64,000 bases of DNA from Drechslerella dactyloides (GCA_020064725.1 JAGTWJ010000008.1:1-64000), one strand, 5' to 3'; shown: positions 1-14,760, numbered from the stretch's first letter. Numbers and translations are program-made. The notes: a model not told the origin generated them from the letters alone.

Positions 1-1030
1 TTTTTAAAAATTTTTTTAACTTTATTTTTATATCTATATTTCTATTTAAAAAAATTTACAAATTCTTAAAAAATATTAAAAATTTTATTAATTTTAAAAA
101 TTTATATTTTATAATTTTTTTTTAATATTTTTTTATATACTTATTTATATATTAAATAAATATTAAAAATATTCTCTTTAAAATATATTTTTATAAAATA
201 AATTTTATATTATTCTAAGATAAATTATTTAGAATAAAAAAAAAAATAGTTATTAAATTAATTAAAAAATTAATTAAATTTCTTAAATTATCTTTTATAT
301 TTAATTAAATTTTTTATTTTTAGTATCCTATTAGATATTATTATAAAAATAGTTATAATTTTATTTTTTTATATTTTTAATTTATTAATTAATATAAATT
401 AAAATTGGATAAATAGTATAAGATTTTAAATAATAATATTATTTATCTAAATACTAACTAAAATTTTAGTATATTCTGCTATTTTTTTAAAATTTCCTAA
501 TATAATTATTTTAATATTACTAACTATTACTAAAACTATTTATATATATTATTAATTTCTTATAAATATTTCTTATTATATTATCTCAAAGCCTTATTCT
601 AGTTCTTATTTAGTATTATTTTTTATTTCTATTATAATATTATTTATTTTTTATTAAATTTATATTTTAATATTTATTATTAATTTATTTTAGTATTCTT
701 ATAAATTATTTATATATTTATTAGTTAATTTAAGAAGATTAGGATTTATATTATTATTTCTTTATATATATAATATTATTTAAGTTGTTACTATAATTAT
801 TCTTTATTTATATATTTCTAAAATATAGAAGTTGTTAATAGATTTTTTATATTCTTTATTTTTATTATTTAATATTAATTTAAAATTACTATTATTTATA
901 AATTATTTTTATAATTTTATACTATAGAATTTTATATTATTTTTATATATTATAAAGAACTTATAAATTATATTAAAAATTATTATATATTTATTATTTT
1001 TTTTTATTTATTAAAAATAATTAATTAAAA
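1..1030 (-). mobile_element. Chromovirus copy B, 5' internal region (cut by window edge)
   Basis: Read on the minus strand, this stretch matches, over several hundred bases with only RIP-type differences, the sequence directly downstream of the 5' LTR of the full-length chromovirus (8178 onward). It is therefore the leader and start of the gag region of a second copy, running leftward off the window. It is very AT-rich, every frame is full of stops, and no protein can be made from it. The family assignment rests on this internal match plus the adjoining LTR. Confidence 0.75.
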
Positions 1031-1640
1031 TGTTATATTTTAACTTAAAACCAGATTAAATATATTTTATTTTAAAATTTCTAATTTTTAATTACTATTA
1101 TATAAATTTTTAATAAAAAAAAATAAATATATTTTAAATATAATAATAATTATTAAAATAAAATATATAATAATAATAATAAAATAAACTCTTTATTAAG
1201 ATACTATAATTTAGATATTAATTAATAAAATTTAAAAAAAAGTTATTAATTAATAAAATAAACTAATTAAATATATAATATTTAGTATATAAAATAATAA
1301 AAATATATTAATATATTGTTTAAGTAGTTTATAATTTATAGCTCTATTAAAAGTTGATTTATGATCTATAATTTATAGTTTTATTATATGTTTTTAATTT
1401 ATTATAATGGTTTTTATTTTAAAAGAAAAATAATATAGGTTATTTTTCTATATAATAGTATATTTTATGTGGTTCTGATATTTATATAAAATATATTTAT
1501 ATAGATATATATCTAATATAGGAGTTTAATTTATAAGATATATAGATATATTTTTATTTTATATACTAGGTGGATTGGGTGTTAGTATGGGAGTTTAGTC
1601 TGTACAGGATATTCGGGTGCTGCGTTGTTATCCCATAACA
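1031..1640 (-). repeat. 5' LTR of chromovirus copy B (minus strand)
   Basis: On the minus strand the segment begins TGTTATGGGATAACA and ends in TAACA, the same termini as the other LTRs here. Its body resembles the solo LTR at 7345-7489/17138-17606 more than the 688-bp LTRs of the full-length element, and its length (610 bp) is close to that solo LTR (614 bp). Its 3' end abuts retroelement leader sequence at 1-1030, so it is a 5' LTR and not a solo copy. No matching 5-bp duplication is visible inside the window. Confidence 0.8.
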
Positions 1641-4600
1641 AAACAGTAATAAACCATTAATAAAAAAATTAATAAATCTTTATATTTATTATTTTTTAAA
1701 AAAAAATTCTGAATAATTTTATTTTAAATTAAAAATAATAATTTATAATTAATTTTATAAAAATCCTTTATTAAATAATAAAAATAAAGTTTAGATATTT
1801 AATAATATATTATTTAAAAATTAATAATTAAATAAAATAAATTAATTTAATTCTAAAATAATATTTACAATTTTTCTATAATTATAATTAAAATAATTAG
1901 ATTATATTATTATTATTAATAATATTTATACATAATAATATATATTAAATTATTATTAAGATATTACTATTTTATATTAAATATAATTATTTAGTATAAT
2001 TTAAAATAAACTATAAACTCCCCCTAAAAGTCCCTACAACAACAAAAAAAATAAAAAAACTTTAATAGGTTTATAAGGTTTATTAAATAAAGATTATATA
2101 TATTTAGAATAATTATATAAAATATATTAATTTATAATAAAATAAGTAGCTAGATTATAAAATAGATAATAAGATATTATTATTAAATAAATAAATATAT
2201 TTAGATTTTATATTCTATAAAGAAACTAAAAAACAAATAGTTAAAACTATTTAAAATCTTAGGATTTATAGGAATTTATATATATAAATTAAAATTTTCA
2301 CTAAATATATAAAATTATAATATATTCTATATATCTCTTATATAACTCTATATTATTAATAAAATCCACCCAACAGTACCCAAGCTGTTATCAATAGAGA
2401 CAAATAAAGAATAAAAATAAAAAATAGAAAAAATCTTAATTAAAAAAAAATAAAAAAAAAGGATTATAATTTAAAAAAAAAATAATATAATTTTTTATTA
2501 AATAAAAAGAATAGTTATTTGGAGATATTTTATAACAACCTATAAAAAATTTCTATAATATAAAAAAAATTATTAATAATTTTTAAAATAATATATAAAA
2601 CTCTATTTTATTAAATATATTAAAAAACAAAAATATTATAAACCTAAACAACTTAACCCAACTAAAATATAAATAAAATGATAATAAACTAATTTTATAT
2701 AATTTAAAATAAGTTAGTAATAATAGTATTAATTATAGTAACTATTTTTTTTAATATAGATTATATAAAAGTAATTTTTCTTAGAAATTTTATAAAGATT
2801 TAGAGAATTACTATTAAAAAAAATATAAAAATAGAAAATAAAATAAAATCAATAAAATTAAAAAAATTATTATTAAAAAATAAAATAAAATAAAATAAAA
2901 TAATATAAATTTATTTAATTATAAAAAAGATTAAAGAACTAGCTAAAACAATTTAAAAATAAAATAAACTATAATAATAAAAAAAGGAAAAATTAAATAA
3001 AGAATTTTTATTATCTAAAAATAAAGAATCTAAAATTAAAAAAATTAAAAAAAAACAAAATAAAAAAACTTAGGAAAAAACAAAATAAAAAAATAAATTA
3101 AAAATTTATATAAAATTTATAATAATATTTATAAAATAATATAAATCCTACTCTACTCAAATAAAAAGTTTTAAAATACCTTAAATTAATATATTATTTT
3201 ATTAATATATTTTTTTTAAATATTTAATCTTATAATATTATACTTAAATATAAACCAATATATAATTAAAATTTATATTAAAAAAAACAAAAATATCTAT
3301 AATATTATTAAAATTAATAATATCTTAATTTAGGATATTAATAAACTAATTAGTAAAAAATATTATAATAACACATTTCTTAACAAAACAAAAAAAATCC
3401 TAAAAAAAAAAAAGATTTTAAGAAAAAATTAAATTAAAAAGAAACAACTCAAAACAAGCTATCCTAGAACCAGACCCCTAATAAAAAAAAATCTTAATAA
3501 ATGTTTTTAATAGATTTACCCTACAAGAAAAAAACATCAAAAAAAAAAATCAAAAAGAAAAAAATTCTAAGAAAATTTAAAAAGAGAAGATATCTTAAAA
3601 CAAAATCTAAAAAAAAAAAGCTATTTTAAAACAAAATCCAAAAAAAAAAAAACATCTTAAAATAAAACAAAAATTAAAAAAATATTTTTAAATAAACTAT
3701 CTTTAAATAAGATAAAACTAAAAATAAATAAATAAAAAATATTACTATTTAAAAAAAAATTAAAAAAGATAATACTTAAAAAAAAGATATTAATAAAAAA
3801 GAAACTAAAAAAAAAAAAAAAAAAAAAAATTTAATTTAAGAGGAGATAAAAATATATAATTTTCTATAATATATTAAATATATAAACTATACTAAAATTA
3901 AATAAATAGTAATAAAACCTAATAAATATATTAAAAGAAAAAATAAGAAAGATATATTAGAATCAAAAATAATTAATAAAAATAAATAAGAGATAAAGTT
4001 GAAAAATAAACTAAAAATATTATTAAATAAATTAATATAATTAATAATATAGAATTATTTATTATAACTTATAAAGGATTAAAATTAAAAATAATAAATT
4101 AATTATAATTAAAAATTAAAAAAATATTAAATTTATATAAAAAATAAATTATAATTATATTATTTAAAATAATTATAGTTTTATTAATACTTTAAGAAAA
4201 TTAATAATTTATAATAATTTAAAATATTATTTTAAATATTATTAAATTAAAAATATTATATTAATAAATATTAATAATATAATAAAAATAATTAAATATT
4301 TTATATTAAATATAATATTTAAAACTAGAATTAATATAATAATAATAAATATAATTTTCTTATTTATATTTATAATAATATATAATAAAAAGAAAATTTT
4401 AATTAATATTATTAACCTTAATATTATTAATAATATACTAGATATTTTAATAAAAAAAATATTTTAATAATAATAATAAAATAAATATAAAAATAAGTAA
4501 TAAATTTAATAATAGAAAAATAAATATTAAAATAATTTATAAAAAATTGTTTATAAATATTAAAAATAAGAGAGTTTATAAAAAAATAATTAAATTAAAA

Positions 4601-7344
4601 TAAAAAATATTAAATTAATATATTAAAAAATTAACTAAATATAAAAGTTTATTTAAATATAAATAAAAAGAAATAATAATATTAAATAAAAAATAATAAA
4701 TAAAAAAAAAGAAAGAAAAATAGTTTTAGAAAAAAAAGAAAAATATATAATTTAAAATTATTTTTTTTATTTTAATATCTAAGATATTAATCTTATTATT
4801 TTATAATAAAATAAGATATTATATATCTTACAAATTTAAAAAATTATCTGAAATTTAAATTTATAATAATAAAAAATAAAATCTAAATATATAATCTATA
4901 ATATTATAAATTATATTAAATAAGTATAAAAATATATGAATAATAATTACTAAAGTTTAAAAATAATATAAATATTATAATTTTAAATTATAGTTATTAA
5001 TAATATAGAAGGATATATTAATTAATATATATAAGAATAAATATATATTTAATTAAATTAGCCCTATTTACTACTAATTTATTATATTAAATAATAAAAA
5101 TAAGTAATCTACTATAATAAATAATATATAATATTATAATAATAGTAATTAAAAATAGTTAAAAAAAAAATTAAAATTAAAATTTTATTTTATAAAAGAA
5201 GAATATTATAATATAAACTATAATAAATATAATTAATATTTATTAAAAAATAATAATATTAATTAATATAATAATTAATATATATTAAAAAATATATATT
5301 ACTAAAAATATACTATATATATATTAAATATATATAAGATATTATAAATATTTATAAATAATATTTATAAATCTTTTTTATATATAAATAAGATAATTTA
5401 TTAATACTTAATTCTATTTAATACTAGGTAACTTAGATTAATATATACAATCTAATATCTTTACTTTGCCTTCTTAATGAGTCACTACAAGTGGTTACGC
5501 CCCTTGACATTACTAAAACCAATTTCTTAATATTATTAAAATAGATTCTGTATATTTTAAAATATAAATAATTATTCTTTTATCTTTTAATAAAAGTTTT
5601 AAATAATAAATTAAAATATTTTTTATTTTTTATAAATATAACCTATATAAATTTTATTTTATTATATATAAAATAAACTATATATTAAGAAAATTACAAA
5701 ATTTTATTAATAAAATTTATATAATATTTATAATGTAAAGATATTGCCTATAATTTATTAAAATTAATATATATTAGTTTTAATAATTTTTTAATATATT
5801 AAATAAATTATATTTTATTATATATTATTATAATTTTTCTAAATATATATATTTTACAATTTAATTTATTAATCTCTAATTTAATATTTAATTATTTTAG
5901 AATTTATCTTATAATATATTAATTAAGATATTTAGTTTTTTATATTATTTAATTAAATTACTTTTTTTCTATAAATTATTAAATTTTATAATCTTTATAT
6001 TATTAAAAAAAAATATATAAAAACAGCAATAAATTAATTTAAAGATTAAATTAAATTATTAAATATATTTAAATTTTTTGTTATAATATATAGATTATAT
6101 ATTATATTTTATTTTATTATTCTAATTAAATTATTATCTATAATTAATAATTTATAATATTTTTTAAAAATAATATATTTATTATCTATATTAAATAAAT
6201 TGTTAGTTAAAAAAAAAATTATTTTTATTTTTAAAATATATAAGATATTCTAAATCATAATCTAGATTTATAATATATTAATTAAAACTATATTTATCTT
6301 TTATATTATTACTCTAAAATTATTATCTAAAATAATATACTTCTTCTATTTTACTAACTTTAAATTATTAAATCTTTTTTTTTTAAAATAAAATATAGTT
6401 TATTATTATTAAATTAATATATTATTTAATTTATAAATTATTTTATAAATTAACCTTTTAAACAATCTTATATATTTTTAAAAAATAATTTAAAAACTAA
6501 TATATTAATTTTTTAAACTAAATTATATTTTATTTTTTATCTTTATTTATAGGTTTTTTTTTAAAAAAAATTTCTAGTAATTTTTAATATTATAAAATAA
6601 TAAATTATAATATTTATATTATTATTTTTTTATTTATCTTAATTTTTTTAATTTTTTTTTAATTTTTTTCTTTTAAAATTATTTTATAGTATCTAGATTA
6701 TTCTTTATTTTTTATTTTATAATTTATTTTACTAATATAATATAGATTTGTAAGTTATTTTAAATAATTATAAATTAATTTATATAAGAAAAATAATTAT
6801 TATAATTTAATAAAAATCTTAAATTAATTATATTTTATTTATTTTTATTTATAAGTAGAACAGCTTCTATTATTAAATAATTATTATTATATATTAATTA
6901 ATTTTTGTTTTTTGTGTGATTTATTTTAAAAAATTTTATATAGTAAATTAGTTTTCTATATTTTAATTTATAAAAAATAGTAAAAATATAATGTAGAAGA
7001 TTTTTATTATTGAATTTAGATTATAAATTAATTAAAAAATTTTTATTTTATAATATTTTAACTTTAAAAAAATAAAAAATTATAGTTTAATATATAGATT
7101 TCTTATATCTTTTTATATATTTTATAGTTTATTTTATAGAATTATAATTGTTAAATAAATAAATAGCTAGAATTTCTCTTTTAAACTTGAATACTTTATT
7201 ATTTTCTAAGAAATATTTTTATTATAAATAAAAATCTCTATTTATTTTATAATATATTATTTAATAAATTCTTTTATAAAGGATTCTATAATTTTAAAAT
7301 ATATAATTTTATTTTTAGATATAGAATAAACTATAGATTATTTT
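1641..7344. repeat. RIP-degraded AT-rich repeat DNA, unclassified
   Basis: There is no usable reading frame. Composition is strand-biased: the part up to about 5.4 kb is purine/A-rich on the plus strand and the part from about 5.5 kb is T-rich, as expected when neighbouring repeats were mutated on opposite strands. A few less mutated islands survive (around 2030-2045, 2355-2400 and 3440-3500). The DNA just left of 7344 is continuous with that after 17611 once the nested insertions are removed. Probably one or more old retroelements; no domain was recognised. Confidence 0.6.
5455..5520. other. Less AT-rich island inside RIP-degraded DNA
   Basis: About 60 bases with balanced composition (including GTGGTTACGCCCCTTGACA) in a setting that is otherwise almost pure A/T. 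It sits where strand composition flips from A-rich to T-rich. It could be unique host DNA between two repeats, or a repeat end protected from mutation. No RNA fold or coding potential was recognised. Confidence 0.4.
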
Positions 7345-7489
7345 TGTTATGGATAACAGCACAGCACCTGAATATTCTGTACAGACTGGATTCCCATATT
7401 AATATCTAGTCCACCCAGTACACAAAGTAATAACATATCTATACACCTTATAAATTAATCTCCCATACTAAATACATATTTATATAGAT
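7345..7489 (+). repeat. Solo LTR, left part (split by nested insertion)
   Basis: It begins TGTTATGGATAACAGC, the LTR start of this family, and breaks off at 7489, where the full-length chromovirus begins. It resumes at 17138. The five bases before it, 7340-7344, read ATTTT, and the same five follow the right part at 17607-17611. This is a target duplication for the solo LTR itself and shows that the two parts are one 614-bp LTR. Confidence 0.85.
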
Positions 7490-8177
7490 TGTTATGGGAT
7501 AACAACACAACACCCAGATATCCTACACAGACCGGATTCCCATATAGACACCCAGTCCATACAATATATAAAGTAATAGTGTATTTATGTATTATGTAGA
7601 ATAGACTTCTATATAAGATATATAATAATATAGATTTATTTTATATAGATTATTAATTTATATAATATGTCTCACTATATGGGTAATAGATTATATAAGA
7701 TAATATAATTATAAAGAATCTTAGATTATATAAAAAAATACTGTTATAGAAGAATATTATTATTATAATATTTTTTTTTGAGTAGGAGTTATTGTAATGA
7801 TTTATGGTTATATGAGTATTTAATACTTAGGGTATTTAATATTTAGTTGAGTATTAAATAAAATAAATATTAAATTATTTAGATAATATATTAATATATT
7901 TTTATTATTTTATATATTAAGATATTATGTATATAATTAGTATGTTTTATCTTGGGATTAATGGTTTTTTTCTTGAAAATTATTGATTAATACTTAAATT
8001 ATAATATTTTAATAGTTAGTTTATTTATTATTATTATTATATATTTTATTTTAATAATTATTATTTGTATTTAATATATATTTATCTTCTACTATTAAAA
8101 ATCTGTATAATAGTGATTAAAAATTAGAGATTTTAGAATAAAATATATTTAATTTGGCCTTGGGTTAAAATATAATA
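7490..8177 (+). repeat. 5' LTR of the full-length chromovirus
   Basis: It starts with canonical TG (TGTTATGGGATAACAACACA) and ends in TA where the 3' LTR ends in CA, a C-to-T change. Compared with the 3' LTR it keeps many G residues while most C residues became T, so this copy was mutated mainly on one strand. Confidence 0.92.
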
Positions 8178-9720
8178 CTTTGACTGATTACTTTTAATAA
8201 GTAAAAAAGAAAAAATAAATATATAATAATTTTTAATACTATTTATAAATTCTTTCTAGTATATAAAAATAAAATGAAATTTTATAGTATAGAATTATAA
8301 AAATACCCTATAAATAATAGTAATTTTGAATTGATATTAGATAGTAAAAATGATAAATATAAAAAATTTATTAATAACTTTTATATTTTAAAAATATATA
8401 AATAAAGAATAACTGTAATAATAACTTAAATAATATTATATATATAAAAAAATAATAATATAAATCCCAATCTTTTTAAATTAACTAATAAATATATAAA
8501 TAGTCTACAAAAATATCAAAATAAATTAGTAATAAATATTAGAATATAAATCTTGGAAGAAATAAATAGTACTATACTAAAAAATAATATTAAATAAAAG
8601 TTAAAATAGAATTTTAAAATAATATAGTAAGAAATTATTATAATATATTAATGATATATATAAATGGTTTTAATAATAATCTATAATATTAAAATAATTA
8701 TATTAAAAAATTTTGAAGAAATAATAAAGTATATAGAAATTCTAATTAATATTTAAATAAATAATATTATTATTTAAAAACCCTTACTATTTATTATATC
8801 TAGATTTATATCAGCTAATAGATTAGGAACTTAAAAAATAGGAAACTCAGCTACTTCTATAATAATATCTAATAAGATACTAAAAATAAAAAATCTAATT
8901 AAATATAGAAAATAATCTGAGAAATTTGATTAATTTCTTAATTAATTTAGTAACTATTTCTTTTTCTATTTTAAATGATTCTTTATAAACTGGTATAAAA
9001 TTTTTTTTATAAAAATATATCTTAAAAGAAATATTCTTAATATTTATTTATTGTATAAATAAATGTATGATGAAATAGTGGAGGAAGATTGTAAGATAAA
9101 AATCCTAAAGATTTTAAAAATCTTTAGTAATTTCCAGAAATTTATAAACTATCTTAAATAGAAATATAGATATAAAAATAAAATTAAAAAAGTTTTTAGA
9201 AAGTTTAATTAACTTAAATAAACTGGATTTATATAATTTTTTTTTTAGCAATTTGATTAATATATACTTTTTACTAATTATAATAATAATATTCTATTTT
9301 ATAGAGTTAGGGAAAGATTTAAACCTAATTTAAGAATAAAAATTATTAAATAAAAACTTATTAATAAAGATATAAAATATTATAATATATAAATTATAGT
9401 AATTAAATTTAATAATATACTTTATTATTTTTAGAAGAATATTTATTAGAAAAAATTATATTATAATTTAAATAAATATAATTTTAATAAATATACTAAG
9501 AAACTTTAGTAGAATTAGACTAAAATTGGAAAATCCTCTTGAAAATTAAATAAGATGTATAGGCTAGAATCTATAGATTTTAATATAATTTAATATTAAA
9601 AACCTAAGAAATCTAATATATTCTTTTGTTACTAATATAATAAGGTAGGATATATTAAAAAAGATTATTTTAAAAATAAAAAAAAGAAGAATTTTTAAAA
9701 ATAACTTTAATAAGAACAAA
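8178..9720 (+). pseudogene. Degenerate gag with CCHC zinc knuckle
   Basis: Gag packages retroelement RNA. At 9627-9668 one frame reads as a C-X2-C-X4-H-X4-C nucleocapsid knuckle in which the first Cys survives, the second and last Cys codons are TAT in place of TGT, and the His codon is TAT in place of CAT; all three are single RIP-type transitions. The context N-K-V-G before the His position and I-K-K-D after it is typical. The rest of the region is too decayed to delimit Gag, so the boundaries are approximate. Confidence 0.7.
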
Positions 9721-12179
9721 AATTTAGGATAATGAGATAATTATTTACTTTAAAAGATTTTAAAATAGTTATAAATAAAATTTAAAAATATATATATTTT
9801 AAAACTAGATTTATTTAGTACTAGGATATTACACAAAAAATTAATGTAACTATTAAATAAAATCCTGTCCTATTCAAAGATATTAAACTAAAAAAAGATA
9901 AGCTTAATTAACTATAGAATAACCTAATACTAAGATTTTATCTGGTGTATTGAAGAAATTTAAATAAATATTTATAAGAAAAATACTAAAATAATAAAAA
10001 AATCTTTATAAAAATAATCTAAATATTATTTATTTTAATTATATTTTTAAAATAATTTAACTAGTTATAACAAGAATTAATTTTTAAAAATTCTGAGATC
10101 TATTATAGAGAATATTGTATAAAGTAAGGATAGAAATTGGAAATTATTAATGAAAATATTGGAAAAATTATCTTATAAGTAATTTTCTTCTAATGATGTG
10201 CTCAATTATATAAGTAATAAAACTATATAATATGTGGATTTATTATCCTAATTAAAGAAAAAATAATATATGGAATGTTGGAAATTAATGCCTACTAAAA
10301 TTATAAATAAGTAAAAGAAATAGATATTATTAAATAATAAGATATTATAAAAAAATAATAAAATTATTTTAAACTATACTAAGAATCTACCTATTATTAT
10401 ATGACTATTATGTATGGGTAGTATTTTACTGACTAATAGAAAACTTATTAATTATAAATTAAAAATAACAAAAACCTATTTTGGTATAACCCTAACCACA
10501 AATAATACTTTTTCAATAGTATAAGATATTTTCTGTATATAAAATAAAAATATTATCTCTACTAATAAAAAAATGCTGATATCTAATTATATAGATACTT
10601 TAATTTATACAATAAATGTTATAATAAATAGGTCTACTAATACCATTACTTCTTATATTTTGACTATATTCAAGTATAATTATCTAGAGAAATCTTTAGC
10701 ATATTTAAATATATTTATTGTATTAAATATTTCCTCACCTAGAAGAATTACTGTATATATATTTGCAGTAATACTAAGACCAGAGAATAGGAGGAAATCC
10801 TCCAAACTAAACAAACCAGAGAAGAAATCCTGGAAAGAATTATTAAATTAATATATTAGTGTAAGAAAAACTAAATAAATGGAGAATCTAATGACTCTAA
10901 TACTAGCTTTAATAAAACAAAATATATAATAAATAGTGAACCTAATAATATAGCCTATATATCATATACTATCTATACTAAAACTTTCTATATATATAAA
11001 ACTTGGGAAAAATACTCAGAAGAATGCTTTTACCAAAAATACAAAAATAGATTACCAAAAGTAAAAACTGGTTATTTCTGTAAAAACTATATATACTACT
11101 TTACCAACTATAAAGATAAACAACAACACAACTATAGGTACCCTACAAGGAAAAGATGTATTTATTATCTAAAATACTTTTACAGTTTTAATAAGCTAAA
11201 GATAGCCCAAAAACACACCCACTAATATAATAAAGAAAAAAAAGAATACTATTAATACTAGAAATACTTCAGGGATGACTTTATAAGTTAGGAAGATTAG
11301 GATGATCACATTAAATAATACCCTGTAGAGATATAACAGAAAACAGTTGATGATCCAAATTATAGATTAAAAAACTAGGTATATTTTAAAATTAACAAAA
11401 GTATACCAAAATGAGAAACCTAAGATTTTATAAAAAACTCATTTTTATCTTATTTATATTTAGAAAATTTATAAAAATTTTAATTAATAGTAGAGTTGAA
11501 GAAAGCTATATTTTTACTACAACAATATAAAAATATTAATTTAAAATATAATAAAAATTCAATATCTACTAAGTAATTACTTTCTTATACCAAATTTTGG
11601 GATAAATTATCTGAAAAACTACTCTTAAATTATTTATTAATAAATATTTAGAAGAATATATTATTAATATTTTAGATCTTTTAGAAGATATTCTATTAGT
11701 TTTGGGATTTCTATAGTTAATAAAATATAATTTTAGTATTAACTAAAAAAAAAAGAAATTATCTTTAATAACTATAATTACTAGAAAGTTATTAAAAAAC
11801 AATTAAATAATAGAAATACTAGTAAAGAAACATATTTATAACTTACTATCTACCTATTTAATAAAGAAATCCAAAATAAATATAAATATAAATCTAATAT
11901 TTTACAAAAAGTATAGATTTAAATCAAAAATTTATATATAATTATTAAAATAACAGATATCTTTAGCTGGATATCTAAGAAAGTAAGAAATATCTTCTAA
12001 TCTATATCAGAGAAACAAACCCTATTTAAAATCAACTTATTTAAATATTTAATATTTTTACAAAAAGAAACACAGCCCAGATTTATACTAATATATAGAT
12101 ATACTAATTAAGAAGCAGTAATACTCTATAAATATATTAAAGAAAATTTTAAAACTAGATATATATAATTTTTTAATTT

Positions 12180-13600
12180 ACTAGTAGAACACCCTATTTT
12201 ATTTATAAAAAAAAAAGATTTTAAAAAACTATAAATTTATATCAACTACCAAATCCTTAATATAATAATTATTAAGGATAGAAGACCTTTACCCTTTATT
12301 AATAAATCCTTTAACAAAATATTAGATATTACTATTTATACAAAATTTAACTTTACTAATATATAACGTCAACAATAAGCGACTGGACCAGACAAGCGAC
12401 CGGACCACCCCCCTTGTATCTTTCTTTAATTTAATATAAAAAAAATTTAAAAAAATATTTTTAGATTTGTAATAGTTTATATAAACAAGATTAATTTTAT
12501 TCTAATTTTAAAATTAATTATTGATTAAGTTATCAATAAAAAGTGTTTTGGTAGGGTGTTGGTTTATATGGGGTGGTCCGCTCGCTTGTGTGGTCCGCTC
12601 GCTTGTGGAATACGTTATTACAACATTAAAATTAACTTTAAAAAAGAATAGAAAACTATTTTCAAAATTAAATACAGATTATTTAAATACTTAATTATAC
12701 TTTTTAAATTAATTAATATATCTATAATCTTTCAAATATTTATAAATCATATTCTACAAAAATATATTAACAATATATATATAATATATCTAAATAATAT
12801 CCTTATTTACAACAAATATCCCTTAGAATACTAAACACATATCAACTAAATCCTTAAAACCCTAAATTAACATAAATTTAAAGTTAAACTAAAGAAATCT
12901 AAATTCAAAATAACTAAAGTTAAATTTCTAAAAACTATTATTATTCCCTATAGTATAAAAATAGACCCAAAAAAAATACAAACTATATAAAAACTAACCA
13001 ATACTAAAAATACTTAAAAAAATATAAGTCTTTTTAGAATTATATAATTATTACTAATAATTCATTTAAGAGTACAGCTATTTAATAATTATTCTCTCAG
13101 AATTAATAAAAAAGAATATTTATTTTAAAATAATAAAAGAAAAAATCAAGACATTCTAAACATTAAAAAATATATTTATCTTAGTATTTATCCTTAAACT
13201 TTATAATCTAGAATTACTAATACAAATAGAAACTAATTTTTTTATTATAGTCTTAGAAATTTATTTATTATAAAAATAATTTAACTAGAAATAATATTTA
13301 GTTATCTATCTATTATATAAGTTTAATATTACAGAAATAAGATATTTTATATATAATAAAGAATTTATAGCTATCTTATATACTTATAAAAAATAAAAAG
13401 TCTATTTATAAATTATAGAATTATTTAAAGTATTTTTAAATTATAAAAATCTTATTTATTTCCTAATAACAAAAAAATTTAGTAGATACTAAATTTAATA
13501 ATAAGAAATACTTAATAAATACAATATAAAAATCACCCACTTTAAAAAAAAAGAAAATATTAGAATTGATATTATTAACTAATAACTAGATTTAATAAAA
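12180..13600 (+). pseudogene. Degenerate reverse transcriptase and RNase H (pol)
   Basis: At 12241-12300 the frame reads like the RT segment 'D-Y-R-x-L-N ... K-D-R-Y-P-L-P' with single-base changes (it now shows INYQILN and KDRRPLP). The catalytic Y-x-D-D box lies at 12787-12810 and now reads YLNNILIY, both Asp codons having become AAT. The RNase H start, with the typical E-T-D-A-S region, is recognisable near 13150-13270. A MITE at 12366-12615 interrupts the RT between these motifs. The loss of the DD pair alone would abolish polymerase activity. Confidence 0.85.
12366..12615. mobile_element. MITE copy 1 (pogo/Fot-derived), inside the RT
   Basis: A 250-bp non-autonomous element flanked by TA on both sides (12364-12365 and 12616-12617), as for Tc1/mariner-pogo insertions. 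Both ends begin ACGT and carry about 45-bp imperfect inverted repeats, each made of two copies of a CAAGCGA-type repeat followed by a GGACCA motif; the interior is AT-rich and non-coding. It differs from the copy at 20126-20374 by only one substitution and one indel, although the host element around it is heavily mutated. Confidence 0.9.
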
Positions 13601-13799
13601 AATATTCCTATAAATAAAAGAACAATCCTAGAACAATAAAAAAACATTATTATTATTAATAAAAAACTCAATATTATTATTCATAAAATTGAGCCAGAAA
13701 TAGTTATAAGACATAAAGAAAGTTACCAAAAAAACACAACAATAAAAAAAATATTATAAAATTTTGAAGAAATAATTACCCCTTTCTCTATAAAAAATA

Positions 13800-14760
13800 G
13801 GTATATCTTTTTCAAAGATTTTTTTTATATTTTAAATAAGAAAATATAACTTAAAATCCTACAGCTACACCATAATACATCCATATATAAATACCTAGGA
13901 ATCAAAAGAATATAAGAACTTATCATACAATAATACTTTTAGTCTAGAATAAAATAATAAATTAAAAACTATATTAGAACCTATAATCTATACTTAAAAA
14001 ACAAACCAGCAAAACATATACCATACAGATACCTACAATCAAATAAAGTACCAATTAAATTATTTTAAATTATAATCTATAATTTTGTATAAGGACTACT
14101 ATACTCAAGAAACCCCTTAATAAACCAAATATATAATAAAATTCTAATTATTATTTATAAACTTACTAAAACTATTATCCTAGAATCTTGGAATAATTCT
14201 TAAAGAGTAGAATAATTCTTAATAATTTACAACAAATAAATATTTAGCTAATATGGACTACAAAAAAAACACATCTATGATAAAAATCCTTTCTTTAATA
14301 ATAAATACTAAAAATATATTATAAACTTATCAGATATTAAACTCAATATAATAACTAAAGAAAAAGCTTAAACTAATAAAGTATTAGAATAAGTAATCTA
14401 AATAATTAAGATTTATCTTAGAGTATTCCTCAACTATATATAAAATAACTAGATAAAATTATTATTTATAATAGAATTTATTTATAATTTATTAAAACAC
14501 TCAGTAATAAATTATATACCCTATGAAATATTATAAGATTAAAATCTATAAATTATATAACTAGCTTTACTTATAAAAAAAAAAATATTTAATATTAAAA
14601 AATACTTTAAATCTATAAATAAATTATATAAATATCTAAAAAATAATTTGGATTTTATAGTTGAAACTATGTTCTATTACTATAATAAAAAAAGAACAAA
14701 AGCACCTTTTTTAAAAAAAAAAGATAAAATATATTTATTTATAAAAAATATTAAAATAAA
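13800..14760 (+). pseudogene. Degenerate integrase (pol)
   Basis: The zinc-binding HHCC part is readable around 13860-14035: Q-L-H-H then K-R-I-Y-E-L, and later Y-I-R-T-Y-N-L-Y-L-K-N-K, where the two Tyr stand for the Cys pair (TGT to TAT). The catalytic-core start, with a D-F-V-x-G-L-like segment and later a K-L-T-K stretch, follows near 14060-14170. Stops are frequent. It lies directly downstream of RNase H, as in Ty3/gypsy pol. Confidence 0.75.

Noticed and set aside
10573..10851. 92-codon open frame inside the chromovirus
   Set aside because: It lies within the decayed gag-pol region, has no recognisable motif and is in a setting where stops are made and lost by RIP; not a gene on its own.
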